Source of the DNA: Bradyrhizobium rifense
Lineage (GTDB): Bacteria > Pseudomonadota > Alphaproteobacteria > Rhizobiales > Xanthobacteraceae
Assembly (NCBI RefSeq): GCF_008123425.1
Contig: NZ_VSSS01000059.1
Location: forward strand, 1-64,000
Reading direction: 5' to 3'
Length of the DNA: 64,000 nt
The translations under genes and the position numbers were made by a program. Below, piece after piece: positions 1 through 9,793 of the stretch (the first letter of the stretch is position 1; every line of letters starts with the position of its first letter). The notes beneath the pieces were generated by a model. The model had not been told where the DNA came from. It saw only the letters and a list, made by a program, of their open reading frames with translations, and made no database searches.

Positions 1-128
1 TCGACCGCTCGCAATTCGACCTGATCGCGCACAGGCTCGCGCAGCCGGGGGGCGCCTCGCGGCACTGCTTCGGTCTGTGGCGCCGGCTGTTCCGGCAATT
101 CGCCAAAAAGTCCGTCGTCAGACATCAT
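1..128 (-). CDS. N-terminal fragment of a probable IS1182-type transposase (cut by window edge)
   Basis: The frame runs leftward off the window. It starts at one of two adjacent ATGs preceded by a clear GGAGAGA ribosome site. The visible start reads MMSDDGLFGELPEQ, then a Pro/Arg-rich stretch and REPVRDQVELRAV. I recognise this as the usual beginning of IS1182-family transposases found in Bradyrhizobium, but only about 42 residues are visible and no catalytic DDE residue can be checked. Whether the element is intact, and where its inverted repeats lie, cannot be judged here. The hairpin repeat just to the right may be unrelated. Confidence 0.5.
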   Translation of the reverse strand, partial: MMSDDGLFGELPEQPAPQTEAVPRGAPRLREPVRDQVELRAV

Positions 129-200
129 TCTCTCCAGCAAATCAATCTGCTTAGAGAATCATATCCGCCTGACGCTCGATACGAAAAAGAGTCACAGTCT

Positions 201-295
201 CGTAGGGTGGGCAAAGCGAAAGCGTGCCCACCACTTTTTTCGATCGGAGAAAGATGGTGGGCACGGCGCTGACGCGCCTTTGCCCACCCTACTGC
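201..295. repeat. Intergenic REP-like hairpin repeat
   Basis: An almost fully palindromic intergenic block. The outer arms (202-216 and 278-292) are perfect 15-base complements built on GTAGGGTGGGCAAAG, and an inner pair (224-233 and 255-264, GTGCCCACCA) pairs too. This is the GGGTGGGCAAAG...GTGCCCACC type that I associate with dispersed Bradyrhizobium intergenic repeats. It lies in the 178-base gap between the transposase start and the end of the dehydrogenase gene and carries no coding frame of its own. It could help terminate the dehydrogenase transcript. Confidence 0.75.
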
Positions 296-305
296 ATCGC
301 CGCCG

Positions 306-1094
306 TTACTCCGCGGTCCAGCCGCCGTCGATCGACAGGTTCGTACCCGTGATCTGCGCGGCATCGTCACCGCACAGGAACAGCGCCAGTGCTGCGACCT
401 GCTCGGAGGTCACGAACTCCTTGGTCGGCTGGGCGTCGAGCAACACGTCGTTGATGACCTGCTCGCGGGTGAGGTTGCGGGCCTTCATCGTATCCGGGAT
501 CTGCTTCTCGACCAGTGGCGTCCAGACATAGCCAGGGCTGATGCAGTTGCAGGTGATCTTGTTGGTCGCGACTTCCAGCGCCACGGTCTTGGTCAGGCCG
601 GCGATGCCGTGCTTGGCCGAAACGTAAGCCGACTTGAAGGGCGAAGCGACCAGCGAGTGCGCCGACGCGGTGTTGATGATGCGGCCCCAGCCCTTCTTCT
701 TCATGCCGGGGACGGCGGCGCGAATGGCATGGAAGGCCGAGGACAGGTTGATCGCGATGATCTGGTCCCACTTCTCGATCGGGAATTCCTCGATCGGCGA
801 GACGAACTGGATGCCGGCATTGTTGACGAGGATGTCGACCGAGCCGAACGACTTCTCGCCGAGCGCAATCATCCCGGCGATCTCGGCCGGCTTGGTCATG
901 TCGGCCGGCGAATAGACCGCCTTCACGCCGAAATCGGACTCGATCTTGGCGCGCTCCTTCTCGATGTCCTCCGGCGAGCCGAATCCGTTGATGACGACAT
1001 TGGCGCCGGCAGCCGCAAAGGCGCGCGCATAGGCGAGCCCGATGCCGCTGGTCGAACCGGTCACGACGGCGTTCTTGCCTGACAGAGTACCCAT
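306..1094 (-). CDS. bdhA: 3-hydroxybutyrate dehydrogenase (SDR family)
   Basis: A 262-residue cytoplasmic short-chain dehydrogenase. It should oxidise D-3-hydroxybutyrate to acetoacetate with NAD, a step in poly-hydroxybutyrate (PHB) turnover. Visible motifs are the nucleotide-binding TGSTSGIG near residues 12-19, NNAG around residue 91, a catalytic Ser in NTASAHS, YVSAK (the Tyr-x3-Lys pair) and the C-terminal IDGGW typical of the 3-hydroxybutyrate subgroup. Length matches the family. The start has AAGGAG about 8 bases upstream, inside the last codons of the patatin gene; only one base separates the two genes, so they are probably translated together. Other SDR substrates cannot be excluded from sequence. 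Confidence 0.85.
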   Translation of the reverse strand: MGTLSGKNAVVTGSTSGIGLAYARAFAAAGANVVINGFGSPEDIEKERAKIESDFGVKAVYSPADMTKPAEIAGMIALGEKSFGSVDILVNNAGIQFVSPIEEFPIEKWDQIIAINLSSAFHAIRAAVPGMKKKGWGRIINTASAHSLVASPFKSAYVSAKHGIAGLTKTVALEVATNKITCNCISPGYVWTPLVEKQIPDTMKARNLTREQVINDVLLDAQPTKEFVTSEQVAALALFLCGDDAAQITGTNLSIDGGWTAE

Positions 1095-1095
1095 A

Positions 1096-2271
1096 TTATT
1101 CGCTCCTTTTTGGCGGGGGCGCGGTGAAGTCCCCCGTGAGATCGTAGGTCACCATGGTCTCGCCGGACTGCGGCTTCTCGAGCCAGTCCTTGTGGCGCAT
1201 CGACAGATGCACGTCGCGCACGCCGCTTTCCCAATGCTCGACCATCGCGACATGCGAGAAGTCATAGTCCTTGGACGAGGATTCGTAGTTCTTGCTGCGA
1301 TAGATCAGGTGCACCACGGTGACCGTGCTTTCGCGCGAGACTTTTGCGAGGAATTCGACGGACGGGTCGTTCTTCAGATAGTCCGGCAATTTGCCGATGA
1401 GGTCGCGCACCGCCCTGCGGGCGTTGTGGATCTGCTTGTTCTTGTCGGTGTTCATCCGCGTGCGGCTGGAGAAGCGGATGTCCTTTTCGCGCTCTGTCGC
1501 CTCGAGCAGCGAATTCGGCAAGTCACCGCGGGCGCTGAACAGGTCGACCTGGAAGATCAGCATGTCGCGATCGACCTCGGCATCGAGCACGAAGTCGAGC
1601 GGCGTGTTGGAGGCGATGCCGCCGTCCCAATAATGCTCGCCCTCGATCACGACCGAGGGAAAGCCCGGCGGCAGCGCGCCGGAGGCCATGACGTGCTCGG
1701 GGCCGATTTTCTTGCCGAGCTTCTTGAACTCGTAATTGTCGAAATATTTGAAGTTGCCGGAGGTGACGCCGACGGCGCCGACCGACAGGCGGGTCTTGAG
1801 GTCATTGATGCGGTCGAAATCGACCAGACGCTCCAGCGTCTTCTTCAGCGGCGCGGTGTCGTAATAGCTTTCGGCCTGCGGGCTGCCCGGCGGCCACAGC
1901 GGCGCGGGCGGGATGCGCGGTGTGAAGAAGCCGGGCACGCCGAACGTCGCGATCAACGCGGCGCTGGTGGAATTGAACAGCTCGCGGCTGTGGTCGCTCT
2001 TGCCGATCGGCTTCCACGGCACCGGCGCGGAAACCATCTCCCAGAATTCCTTGAGCCGCTTGACGCGCGTGTGGCCCTCATTGCCGGCGATGATGGCGGC
2101 ATTGACCGCGCCGATCGAGATGCCGGCAACCCATTCCGGTTCGAAGTCGAAATGGCATAGCGCCTGATAGGCGCCGGCTTGATAGGAGCCAAGTGCACCG
2201 CCGCCCTGGAGAACCAGGACACGCTGCGCCTTCGCGGGGACTGTTGCGACTTCCGGGCTATGATCTGTCAT
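1096..2271 (-). CDS. Patatin-like phospholipase family protein
   Basis: A 391-residue patatin-fold serine hydrolase. The oxyanion-hole glycine run GGGALG lies near residues 23-28, the nucleophile elbow GISIG at 50-54 (Ser52), and the catalytic Asp in WDGG at about 216, so the Ser-Asp dyad is complete. The C-terminal ~100 residues resemble the DUF3734 extension of this subfamily. No signal peptide is visible, so it is probably cytoplasmic. It is the first gene of a two-gene unit with the 3-hydroxybutyrate dehydrogenase, which hints at a role on lipid or PHB granules; that link is inference from context. Confidence 0.85.
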   Translation of the reverse strand: MTDHSPEVATVPAKAQRVLVLQGGGALGSYQAGAYQALCHFDFEPEWVAGISIGAVNAAIIAGNEGHTRVKRLKEFWEMVSAPVPWKPIGKSDHSRELFNSTSAALIATFGVPGFFTPRIPPAPLWPPGSPQAESYYDTAPLKKTLERLVDFDRINDLKTRLSVGAVGVTSGNFKYFDNYEFKKLGKKIGPEHVMASGALPPGFPSVVIEGEHYWDGGIASNTPLDFVLDAEVDRDMLIFQVDLFSARGDLPNSLLEATEREKDIRFSSRTRMNTDKNKQIHNARRAVRDLIGKLPDYLKNDPSVEFLAKVSRESTVTVVHLIYRSKNYESSSKDYDFSHVAMVEHWESGVRDVHLSMRHKDWLEKPQSGETMVTYDLTGDFTAPPPKRSE

Positions 2272-2349
2272 TCAGGAACATTAGCAGAAGGCGAGCCACC
2301 GTGGCGACAGTCTGCCGCGGCGTCAATGCATCCCGGGATCAAGTCTGGC

Positions 2350-2853
2350 TTATCGGGGATCGGTCGACGCCAGGATCATGGTCCAGAACACCTTGTATTT
2401 GGTGCCTGGAGCATAGCTCGCCGCTATGCCCAATTTTGTGACACCGCCCTTGAGCATGTTGGCGCGGTGCGGAGGAGAGTCGCGCCAGCCGGAAAACGCT
2501 TCCGCCAGCGTATGATAGCCGGCCGAGATGTTCTCGACCGCCACGGTCGCGGGATAGCCGCCGGCGGCAAGACGCTTGGCGAGCGGCGCGCGGACATCAT
2601 GGTCCATCTTGTTGGCGGTAGCCATGGCATTGGACTGGGATTCGGCGAGCCGCATCAGATCGGGGTCGACGATGACGGTGCCGAGGCCGTTGTTCTGGCG
2701 GTACTGCGAGATCATGATCGCGGCCGCCGGCGCATCGAGCTTGGCGCCCGGGACCGACATGTCGGCATACATCGTCGGCTGCTGGACCGGCGCTTCGTTG
2801 CCTGCACAGCCGGCGAGCAGCAAAAGAAAGAGAATTGCGGCCGCGGCGCGCAT
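2350..2853 (-). CDS. CAP-domain lipoprotein
   Basis: A 167-residue protein with a short hydrophobic leader ending in the lipobox LAGC (Cys near residue 16), so probably a lipid-anchored envelope protein. The rest matches the CAP/SCP-like fold of bacterial YkwD-type proteins: RLAESQSNAMA, the M-D-H-D segment, the AENI-like VENISAGY, and the WRDSPPHRANML motif whose His is part of the conserved CAP cavity. The biochemical function of these bacterial CAP proteins is generally unknown. It stands alone, separated from both neighbours by about 80-90 bases. Confidence 0.8.
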   Translation of the reverse strand: MRAAAAILFLLLLAGCAGNEAPVQQPTMYADMSVPGAKLDAPAAAIMISQYRQNNGLGTVIVDPDLMRLAESQSNAMATANKMDHDVRAPLAKRLAAGGYPATVAVENISAGYHTLAEAFSGWRDSPPHRANMLKGGVTKLGIAASYAPGTKYKVFWTMILASTDPR

Positions 2854-2941
2854 GAATCAGGCCCCCAATGAGGGGCCGTTGTTGCATACCAACCGTGGCT
2901 GAAAGGTGAATTTTGAGGAAAATTCGACCCGACGGGGCGGC

Positions 2942-3968
<1,027 letters not shown>

Positions 3969-3979
<11 letters not shown>

Positions 3980-4880
3980 TGACGTCGTGTCCTTCGTCGA
4001 GATGACGTTCGAGAATGGTCTTGGCGATCAGCGTGATCAGCGCCAGCATTGCGAGCAGCGAGGCGATCGCGAACGCGGCGACGAACTGGTACTCGTTGTA
4101 GAGAATCTCGACCAGCAGCGGCATCGTGTTGGTCTCACCGCGGATGTGGCCGGAGACGACGGAGACCGCACCGAACTCGCCCATCGCGCGCGCGTTACAC
4201 AGCAGAACGCCATAGAGCACGCCCCATTTGATGTTGGGCAGCGTGACGCGGAAGAAGGTTTGCAGGCCGGAGGCGCCGAGTGAGATCGCGGCCTCCTCCT
4301 CCTGCGTGCCCTGCTCCTGCATCAAGGGGATCAGCGCCCGCGCCACGAAGGGGAAGGTCACGAAGGTGGTGGCGAGCGCGATGCCGGGCACCGCGAACAG
4401 GATCTGGATGTCGTGATCCCTGAGCCAGCCGCCGAAATAGCCTTGCGCGCCGAACAACAGCACGAAGACGAGGCCCGAGATCACCGGGCTGACCGAGAAC
4501 GGCAGGTCGATCAGCGTGATCAGGAAAGTCTTGCCTGTGAATTCGAATTTGGCGATGGCCCAGGACGCGACCAGGCCGAACACGAGATTGAGGCTGACCG
4601 AAATCGCCGCGACCACAAGCGTCAGCTTGATTGCGGACAGTGCCTCCGGGTCAGTGAGCGCGGTGAGATAGGCCAAGATGCCTTTCGAGAAGGCCTGCGC
4701 GAACACCACCACCAGCGGCAGCACGACGAAGACGGACAGAAACAATATCGCGAGAGTGATGATGGCGATCCGTACCGCCCGCGGCTCGGTGCGAAGGGTA
4801 TCCCGCGCGGCGGCCGCATGCACGCGCGACTTTGCGTCGGACGCCGGGAACTGGACGGAATCTGCGATCTGCATCGTCAT
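3969..4880 (-). CDS. cysW: Sulfate ABC importer permease CysW
   Basis: A 303-residue inner-membrane permease with about six hydrophobic segments and the EAA loop EEEAAISLGASGLQTFFRVTLP that contacts the ATPase. The C-terminal half (GEFGAVSVVSGHIRGETNT) is characteristic of CysW. I start at the ATG preceded by GTGAGG 8 bases upstream, in the last codons of cysT; a longer in-frame extension upstream would sit on top of cysT and reads as low-complexity Arg/Ser, so I reject it. A second ATG two codons later is possible. Confidence 0.92.
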
Positions 4881-4890
4881 CGTCGCAACC

Positions 4891-5727
4891 TCACCGCGCC
4901 GGAATCCGGCTCTGCGCCCAGCGCTGGAGCCGGTTGACAGCAAAGATGATGACGAACGACACGACGAGCATGACAACCGCGATCGCCGTCGCATCGGCGT
5001 AACGGTATTCTGACAGCCGGATCACGATCAGCAGCGGCGCGATCTCGGAGACGTTGGGCAGATTGCCGGCGATGAAGATCACCGAGCCGTATTCGCCGAC
5101 CGCGCGCGCAAAGGCGAGCGCGAGACCGGTGAGCAGCGCCGGCGCAAGCGAGGGCAGGATCACGCGGATGATGGTCTGCCAGCGGCTGGCGCCGAGGCTG
5201 CCGGCGGCCTCCTCGATCTCGACATCGAGATCCTGCAGCACCGGCTGCACGGTGCGGACCACAAAGGGGATGCCGATGAAGATCATGGCGACGAAGATGC
5301 CGAGCGGCGTGAACGCGACCTTGATGCCGAGCGCGGCAAGCGGCGCCCCCAGCCAGCCCTTCTCGGCAAACAACGAGGTCAGCGCGACGCCGGCAACGGC
5401 CGTCGGCAATGCGAAGGGAATATCAACGATGGCGTCGAACAGCCGCCGGCCCGGGAAACGGTAGCGCACCAGCGCCCAGACGATGACGCTGCCCATCACC
5501 AGGTTGACGCAGGCCGCCGCGAAGGCAAGTCCGAAGGAAACACGGAGCGCGTTCAGGGTACGGCGGCTGGAGAGGATGTTCCAGAATTGCTCGGGGCTTA
5601 GCTCGAGCGACTTCAGGAACAGCCCGGCGAGCGGAATCAGGATGATGACGGACAGCCAGGTCAGCGTCAGTCCCATCGTGAGACCGAAGCCCGGCAACGT
5701 CCGGCGTCGTGCTGCGATTACGCTCAC
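4891..5727 (-). CDS. cysT: Sulfate ABC importer permease CysT (CysU)
   Basis: A 278-residue integral membrane protein that pairs with CysW to form the sulfate channel. Hydrophobic segments appear near residues 15-35, 60-85, 95-120, 130-155, 190-215 and 245-268. The EAA loop reads EEAAGSLGASRWQTIIRVILP, and ARAVGEYGSVIFIAGN is a CysT hallmark. The gene lies 36 bases downstream of sbp and 10 bases before cysW. Confidence 0.92.
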   Translation of the reverse strand: MSVIAARRRTLPGFGLTMGLTLTWLSVIILIPLAGLFLKSLELSPEQFWNILSSRRTLNALRVSFGLAFAAACVNLVMGSVIVWALVRYRFPGRRLFDAIVDIPFALPTAVAGVALTSLFAEKGWLGAPLAALGIKVAFTPLGIFVAMIFIGIPFVVRTVQPVLQDLDVEIEEAAGSLGASRWQTIIRVILPSLAPALLTGLALAFARAVGEYGSVIFIAGNLPNVSEIAPLLIVIRLSEYRYADATAIAVVMLVVSFVIIFAVNRLQRWAQSRIPAR

Positions 5728-5763
5728 CAGGCCCCCTGTTAAAACCCCTCCGACAGCGCCCGA

Positions 5764-6753
5764 TCAGTTCTTGTAGATCTGATCGAAGACGCCGCCGTCG
5801 GCAAAATGTTCCTTCTGCGCCTTGGTCCAGCCGCCGAACAGTTCGTCGATCGTGAACAGCTCGACCTTCGCGAAGGAGTTTTCATACTTTTTTGCGATCT
5901 CGGCATCGCGTGGACGGTAGAAATTGCGCGCAGCGATCTCCTGCCCTTCCTTGGTGTACCAGTACTGGAGATAAGCATCCGCGACATTGCGCGTGCCTTT
6001 TTTATCGGCAACCTTGTCGACGATCGCGACTGGCGGCTCGGCGAGGATCGACAGCGGCGGCGCCACGATCTCGAATTTCTCCGGACCGAATTCCTTCAGC
6101 GCAAGGTAGGCCTCGTTCTCCCAGGCAAGCAGCACGTCGCCGACGCCGCGCTCGACGAAAGTCACGGTCGCACCGCGCGCGCCGGTGTCGAGCACCGGAA
6201 CCTGCTGATAGAGCTTGCCGACGAACTCCTTGGCCTTGTCAGCCGAGCCGTACTTCTTCTGCGCAAAGCCCCAGGCCGCCAGGTAATTCCAGCGCGCACC
6301 GCCCGAGGTCTTCGGGTTCGGCGTGATCACGGCGACGCCCGGCTTGAGCAGATCGTCCCAGTCCTTGATGCCCTTCGGATTGCCCTTGCGCACCAGGAAC
6401 ACGATGGTCGACGTGTAGGGTGATGAATTCTGCGGCAGGCGCTTCTGCCAATCGGCTGCCGTGAGGCCCTTGCCGGCGATGGCGTCGATGTCGTAGGCGA
6501 GCGCGAGCGTCACCACGTCGGCCTGTAATCCGTCGATCACGCTGCGCGCCTGCGAGCCGCTGCCGCCATGCGACTGCTTGATCTCGACGCTCTTGCCGGT
6601 TTCCTTCTGATAGGCGTTCGCGAACGCCTTGTTGAAATCGACATAGAGCTCGCGCGTCGGATCGTACGACACGTTCAGCAGATTGATATCAGCGGCGAGA
6701 GCCGAGCTAGCCCAGAGGAGGCCTGCCGCGAGCGGAACGATACGGCGGATCAT
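5764..6753 (-). CDS. sbp: Periplasmic sulfate-binding protein
   Basis: About 329 residues with a cleavable signal peptide (MIRRIVPLAAGLLWASSALA before ADINLLNVSYD). It binds sulfate or thiosulfate in the periplasm and delivers it to CysT/CysW. Family marks are NVSYDPTRELY near the mature N-terminus, QSHGGSGSQARSV (anion contacts) and NPKTSGGARWNYLAAW. I choose the ATG with GGAG 6 bases upstream; an ATG four codons earlier has its GAGG only 3 bases away and is less likely. It is the first gene of the transporter operon, with its own promoter-like sequence upstream. Confidence 0.92.
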   Translation of the reverse strand: MIRRIVPLAAGLLWASSALAADINLLNVSYDPTRELYVDFNKAFANAYQKETGKSVEIKQSHGGSGSQARSVIDGLQADVVTLALAYDIDAIAGKGLTAADWQKRLPQNSSPYTSTIVFLVRKGNPKGIKDWDDLLKPGVAVITPNPKTSGGARWNYLAAWGFAQKKYGSADKAKEFVGKLYQQVPVLDTGARGATVTFVERGVGDVLLAWENEAYLALKEFGPEKFEIVAPPLSILAEPPVAIVDKVADKKGTRNVADAYLQYWYTKEGQEIAARNFYRPRDAEIAKKYENSFAKVELFTIDELFGGWTKAQKEHFADGGVFDQIYKN

Positions 6754-6804
6754 GTCCATCTCCATTTACCTCGACGACTTCAGCGTCATCGATGGCATGC
6801 GGGC

Positions 6805-6834
6805 ATAACTCAGGGCGAAACGGGCTTAAGTCAA
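6805..6834 (-). promoter_or_regulatory. Candidate housekeeping promoter for sbp-cysTWA
   Basis: On the minus strand TTGACT is followed after 18 bases by AGTTAT, about 50 bases ahead of the sbp start. The -35 box matches sigma-70 in five of six positions, the -10 box is weaker. It lies in the 124-base gap between cysH and sbp, which suggests the transporter genes can be transcribed separately from the reductase operon. Confidence 0.35.
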
Positions 6835-6877
6835 CGGAACCGGATTTTCTTGTTCGCAGCCGGGCAGCTTGCCTGTG

Positions 6878-7609
6878 CTACGAAATCTTCATCGTGTGGA
6901 TGCCGCATTCTGTCTTGGCGCGGCCGCGCCAACGACCCGCGCGCTCGTCCTCGCCCTCGGTCGTTCTGCTCGTGCAAGGCATACACCCAACCGACATGAA
7001 ACCCGACGCTTGAAGCGGATGCTGCGGCAATTTGGCACGCGCGTAGATGTCCTTGATCTCCTCGCGCGAGACATTGGCGAAAGGATTGAACTTCAGCCGC
7101 GCGCCATCCACCTCGACGACCGGAATGTCGGCGCGCACGCCGCCCTGAAAGCGTTTGCGGCCATTGACCCACGCCGAAAACGGCCTCAGCGCCCGCGCCA
7201 GCGGCTCGACCTTGCGGATGCGGCAACAGGCATCGGGATTGGAGAACCAGAGCTCCTGATCGGGATCGTCCCGCTTCAGATCCTCCTCCAGCGGCTTGAT
7301 CGAACGAACATCTCTCAAGCCAAGCTTGGCGATCAGCGTGTCGCGATAGGCTAGTGTCTCTTCGAACAGCCAGCCGGTATCGAGGAAGATCACCGGAATC
7401 GCCGGATCGACATCTGCCATCACCTTCAACAGCGCGGCCGACTCCGTCCCGAACGATGACACCACGGCAAGGTGATCGCGGCCGACGGTCTTCAGCGCCG
7501 CGGCAATGATTTCGGCCGGAGTGGCGTCGCGCAAAGCACGGTCGAGCTCGTCCGCGATCGGCAACACCGACGTGGATTGGGATGCAAATTGAGTAGCCAT
7601 CGCGTTCAC
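6878..7609 (-). CDS. cysH: Adenylyl-sulfate (APS/PAPS) reductase
   Basis: A 243-residue cytoplasmic reductase turning activated sulfate into sulfite with thioredoxin as donor. SSFGTES near 51-57 is the nucleotide-binding loop. Cysteines are paired at 128-129 (CC) and 209/212 (CMPC), which marks the [4Fe-4S] bacterial type that accepts APS; the catalytic Cys is in ECGIH near 235. A GTG start overlaps the stop of the DUF934 gene and has GAGGG about 9 bases upstream, so I prefer it to the ATG three codons later. It is the last gene of the leftward cysG operon. Confidence 0.92.
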   Translation of the reverse strand: MNAMATQFASQSTSVLPIADELDRALRDATPAEIIAAALKTVGRDHLAVVSSFGTESAALLKVMADVDPAIPVIFLDTGWLFEETLAYRDTLIAKLGLRDVRSIKPLEEDLKRDDPDQELWFSNPDACCRIRKVEPLARALRPFSAWVNGRKRFQGGVRADIPVVEVDGARLKFNPFANVSREEIKDIYARAKLPQHPLQASGFMSVGCMPCTSRTTEGEDERAGRWRGRAKTECGIHTMKIS

Positions 7610-8121
7610 GTGCCGACACCCTCGGAGTGACGTAGCTGCATGCGCCGATGCAGCGCCGTGATCCGGCCGTCGCCGGTCGGCTGGTAGAACACCGAATAGC
7701 GCTTCGCGGTCTGCATGAAGGCTTCCGCATCAGCCTGCTTCTTGACCTCGAAGGAATCGAAGCCGGCGCGCAGCATGAACACGAATTGATCACGCAGCAC
7801 CTGGCCGGTGGCGCGCAGATCGCCGCGATAGCCGTAGCGCTCGCGCAGCAGTCGCGCCTGACTATAGGCGCGTCCGTCACGGAAGCTCGGGAACACCAGC
7901 GCAACGGTGGCGAGCTTGCCGAGATACGGCACGAGGTCGGCAATGTCGCGGTTGTTCGGCCAGATCACGCCGATCTTGCCCGCACGCTTGAGCAGCGCGT
8001 CGGCTTCGCCCAGGAAGCGCTCGGCCGGCACCAGGATGTCGCCGCTCTCGGGCAGCGGCGTGTCGACGGCCAGCTTGACAAAACTGTCGTCGGCGATTTT
8101 TCCGCCGTTAACGAGTGGCAT
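7606..8121 (-). CDS. DUF934 family protein of the sulfite reductase operon
   Basis: A 171-residue soluble protein of the DUF934 family, which in many alpha- and betaproteobacteria sits between the siroheme reductase gene and cysH. Recognisable segments are IGVIWPNNRDIADLVPYLGKLATVALVFPSFRDGRAYSQARLLRER. The molecular role is not established; conserved linkage suggests assistance to the reductases, for example in assembly or electron delivery. It overlaps cysI at its start and cysH at its end, so the three are translationally coupled. Confidence 0.85.
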   Translation of the reverse strand: MPLVNGGKIADDSFVKLAVDTPLPESGDILVPAERFLGEADALLKRAGKIGVIWPNNRDIADLVPYLGKLATVALVFPSFRDGRAYSQARLLRERYGYRGDLRATGQVLRDQFVFMLRAGFDSFEVKKQADAEAFMQTAKRYSVFYQPTGDGRITALHRRMQLRHSEGVGT

Positions 8122-9763
8122 AGACGCGCTCCTTGAAGGGTTCGACGCCGAGGCGCTTCACCGTGTCGACGAACAGCTCCTCCGGCCGCTCGCGCAGCGC
8201 CAGATAGGCCTCCACGATGTCTTCGACGACGTCAGCGACCTCGTCGAACTTGACGCCGGGGCCGATCAGATTGCCGAGCGCGGCGCTCTCGTCGGCGCGG
8301 CCGCCGATGGTGATCTGGTAGACCTCCTCGCCGTTCTTCTCGACGCCGAGAATGCCGATATGGCCGACATGGTGATGACCGCAGGCATTGATGCAGCCGG
8401 AGATGTTGATGTGCAGCCGCCCGATCAGATTGGCGAGCTCGTGGTTGGCGAAGCGCCGCGTCAGCTCCTGCGCGATCGGGATCGAGCGCGCATTCGCCAG
8501 CGAGCAATAGTCGAGGCCCGGACAGGCGATGATGTCGGTGATCAGATTGACGTTCGGCGTGGCAAGGCCAAGCTTGTCGAGCGCCTTCCACAACGCCGGC
8601 AGGTCGCGTTTGGCGACGTGCGGCAGCGCCAGGTTCTGCTCGTGACCGACGCGGATCTCGCCGAACGAATATTTATCGGCGAGATCGGCCAGCGCATCCA
8701 TCTGCTCGGCCGTGGCATCGCCCGGAGGCGCGCCGATCGGCTTCAGCGAGATCGTGACGATGGAATAGCCCGGGTTCTTGTGCGCGGCGACCGAGTTCTT
8801 GCGCCACGCCTCGAAATCGGGGTCGGCCGCGGCCTGGCGCAGCTCGTCCGGCATGTGCGGCAGCTTCTCATAAGCCGGATAGATGAAGCGCGAGCGGATA
8901 TCCTCGATCACCTCGTTGTCGATCTGGAGCGAGGAATAGCGGATGTGCTGCCATTCCTCCTCGACCTCGCGGGAGAATTTCTCGATGCCGAGCTCGTGCA
9001 CCAGGATCTTGATGCGCGCCTTGTAGATGTTGTCGCGGCGGCCGTACTGGTTGTAGACGCGCAGGATCGCCTCGATGTAGCTCAGGAGATCGCGGCCATG
9101 GACGAAGTGCTTGATGGTCTTGCCGATGAACGGCGTGCGGCCGAGACCGCCGCCGACCAGCACCTCGAAGCCGGTCTCGCCCTTCTCGTTCTTGATCAGG
9201 CGCAGGCCGATGTCGTGCACCTTGATCGCAGCGCGGTCGTGGTCCGACGCGGTGATCGCGATCTTGAACTTGCGCGGCAGGAACGAGAATTCCGGATGCA
9301 GCGTGGTGTGCTGGCGGATCAGCTCCGACCAGATGCGGGGATCCTCGATCTCGCCGGGCGCGACGCCGGCCCACTGGTCCGAGGTGACGTTGCGCATGTT
9401 GTTGCCGGAGGTCTGCATCGCATGGATGCCGACCTCGGCGAGATCGGCGAGCGCATCCGGCAGGTCCGACAGCTTGATCCAGTTGAACTGGATGTTCTGG
9501 CGCGTGGTGAAATGACCGTAGCCGCGGTCGTATTTGCGCGCGACATGGGCCAGCTGCCGCAGCTGGTTCGACGCCAGCGTTCCGTAGGGAATCGCGACGC
9601 GGAACATGTAGGCGTGCAGTTGCAGATAGACGCCGTTCTGCAAGCGCAGCATCTTGAATTCGTCTTCGGTGAGCTCGCCCGAGAGACGGCGCTGCACCTG
9701 GTCGCGGAATTCCGAGACGCGCTCGTTGACCAGCGTGCGATCGATTTCGTCGTAAGCATACAT
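8108..9763 (-). CDS. cysI: Siroheme nitrite/sulfite reductase
   Basis: A 551-residue ferredoxin- or NADPH-type reductase using a coupled siroheme and [4Fe-4S] centre to reduce sulfite to sulfide. The cluster cysteines are visible as CPGLDYC and GCINAC in the C-terminal third, followed by HHHVGHIG. The N-terminal half-domain contains FTTRQNIQFNW and the NVTSD segment that binds substrate. Nitrite reduction is the main alternative for this family, but cysG, cysH and DUF934 in the same operon favour sulfite. Confidence 0.9.
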   Translation of the reverse strand: MYAYDEIDRTLVNERVSEFRDQVQRRLSGELTEDEFKMLRLQNGVYLQLHAYMFRVAIPYGTLASNQLRQLAHVARKYDRGYGHFTTRQNIQFNWIKLSDLPDALADLAEVGIHAMQTSGNNMRNVTSDQWAGVAPGEIEDPRIWSELIRQHTTLHPEFSFLPRKFKIAITASDHDRAAIKVHDIGLRLIKNEKGETGFEVLVGGGLGRTPFIGKTIKHFVHGRDLLSYIEAILRVYNQYGRRDNIYKARIKILVHELGIEKFSREVEEEWQHIRYSSLQIDNEVIEDIRSRFIYPAYEKLPHMPDELRQAAADPDFEAWRKNSVAAHKNPGYSIVTISLKPIGAPPGDATAEQMDALADLADKYSFGEIRVGHEQNLALPHVAKRDLPALWKALDKLGLATPNVNLITDIIACPGLDYCSLANARSIPIAQELTRRFANHELANLIGRLHINISGCINACGHHHVGHIGILGVEKNGEEVYQITIGGRADESAALGNLIGPGVKFDEVADVVEDIVEAYLALRERPEELFVDTVKRLGVEPFKERVYATR

Positions 9764-9793
9764 GATTGAAGTGCCTTACAGCTCGACCCGCGG

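Noticed and set aside
8108..9763. Assigning the siroheme reductase as assimilatory nitrite reductase
   Set aside because: The fold allows it, but the operon holds cysG, DUF934 and cysH and no nitrate reductase gene.
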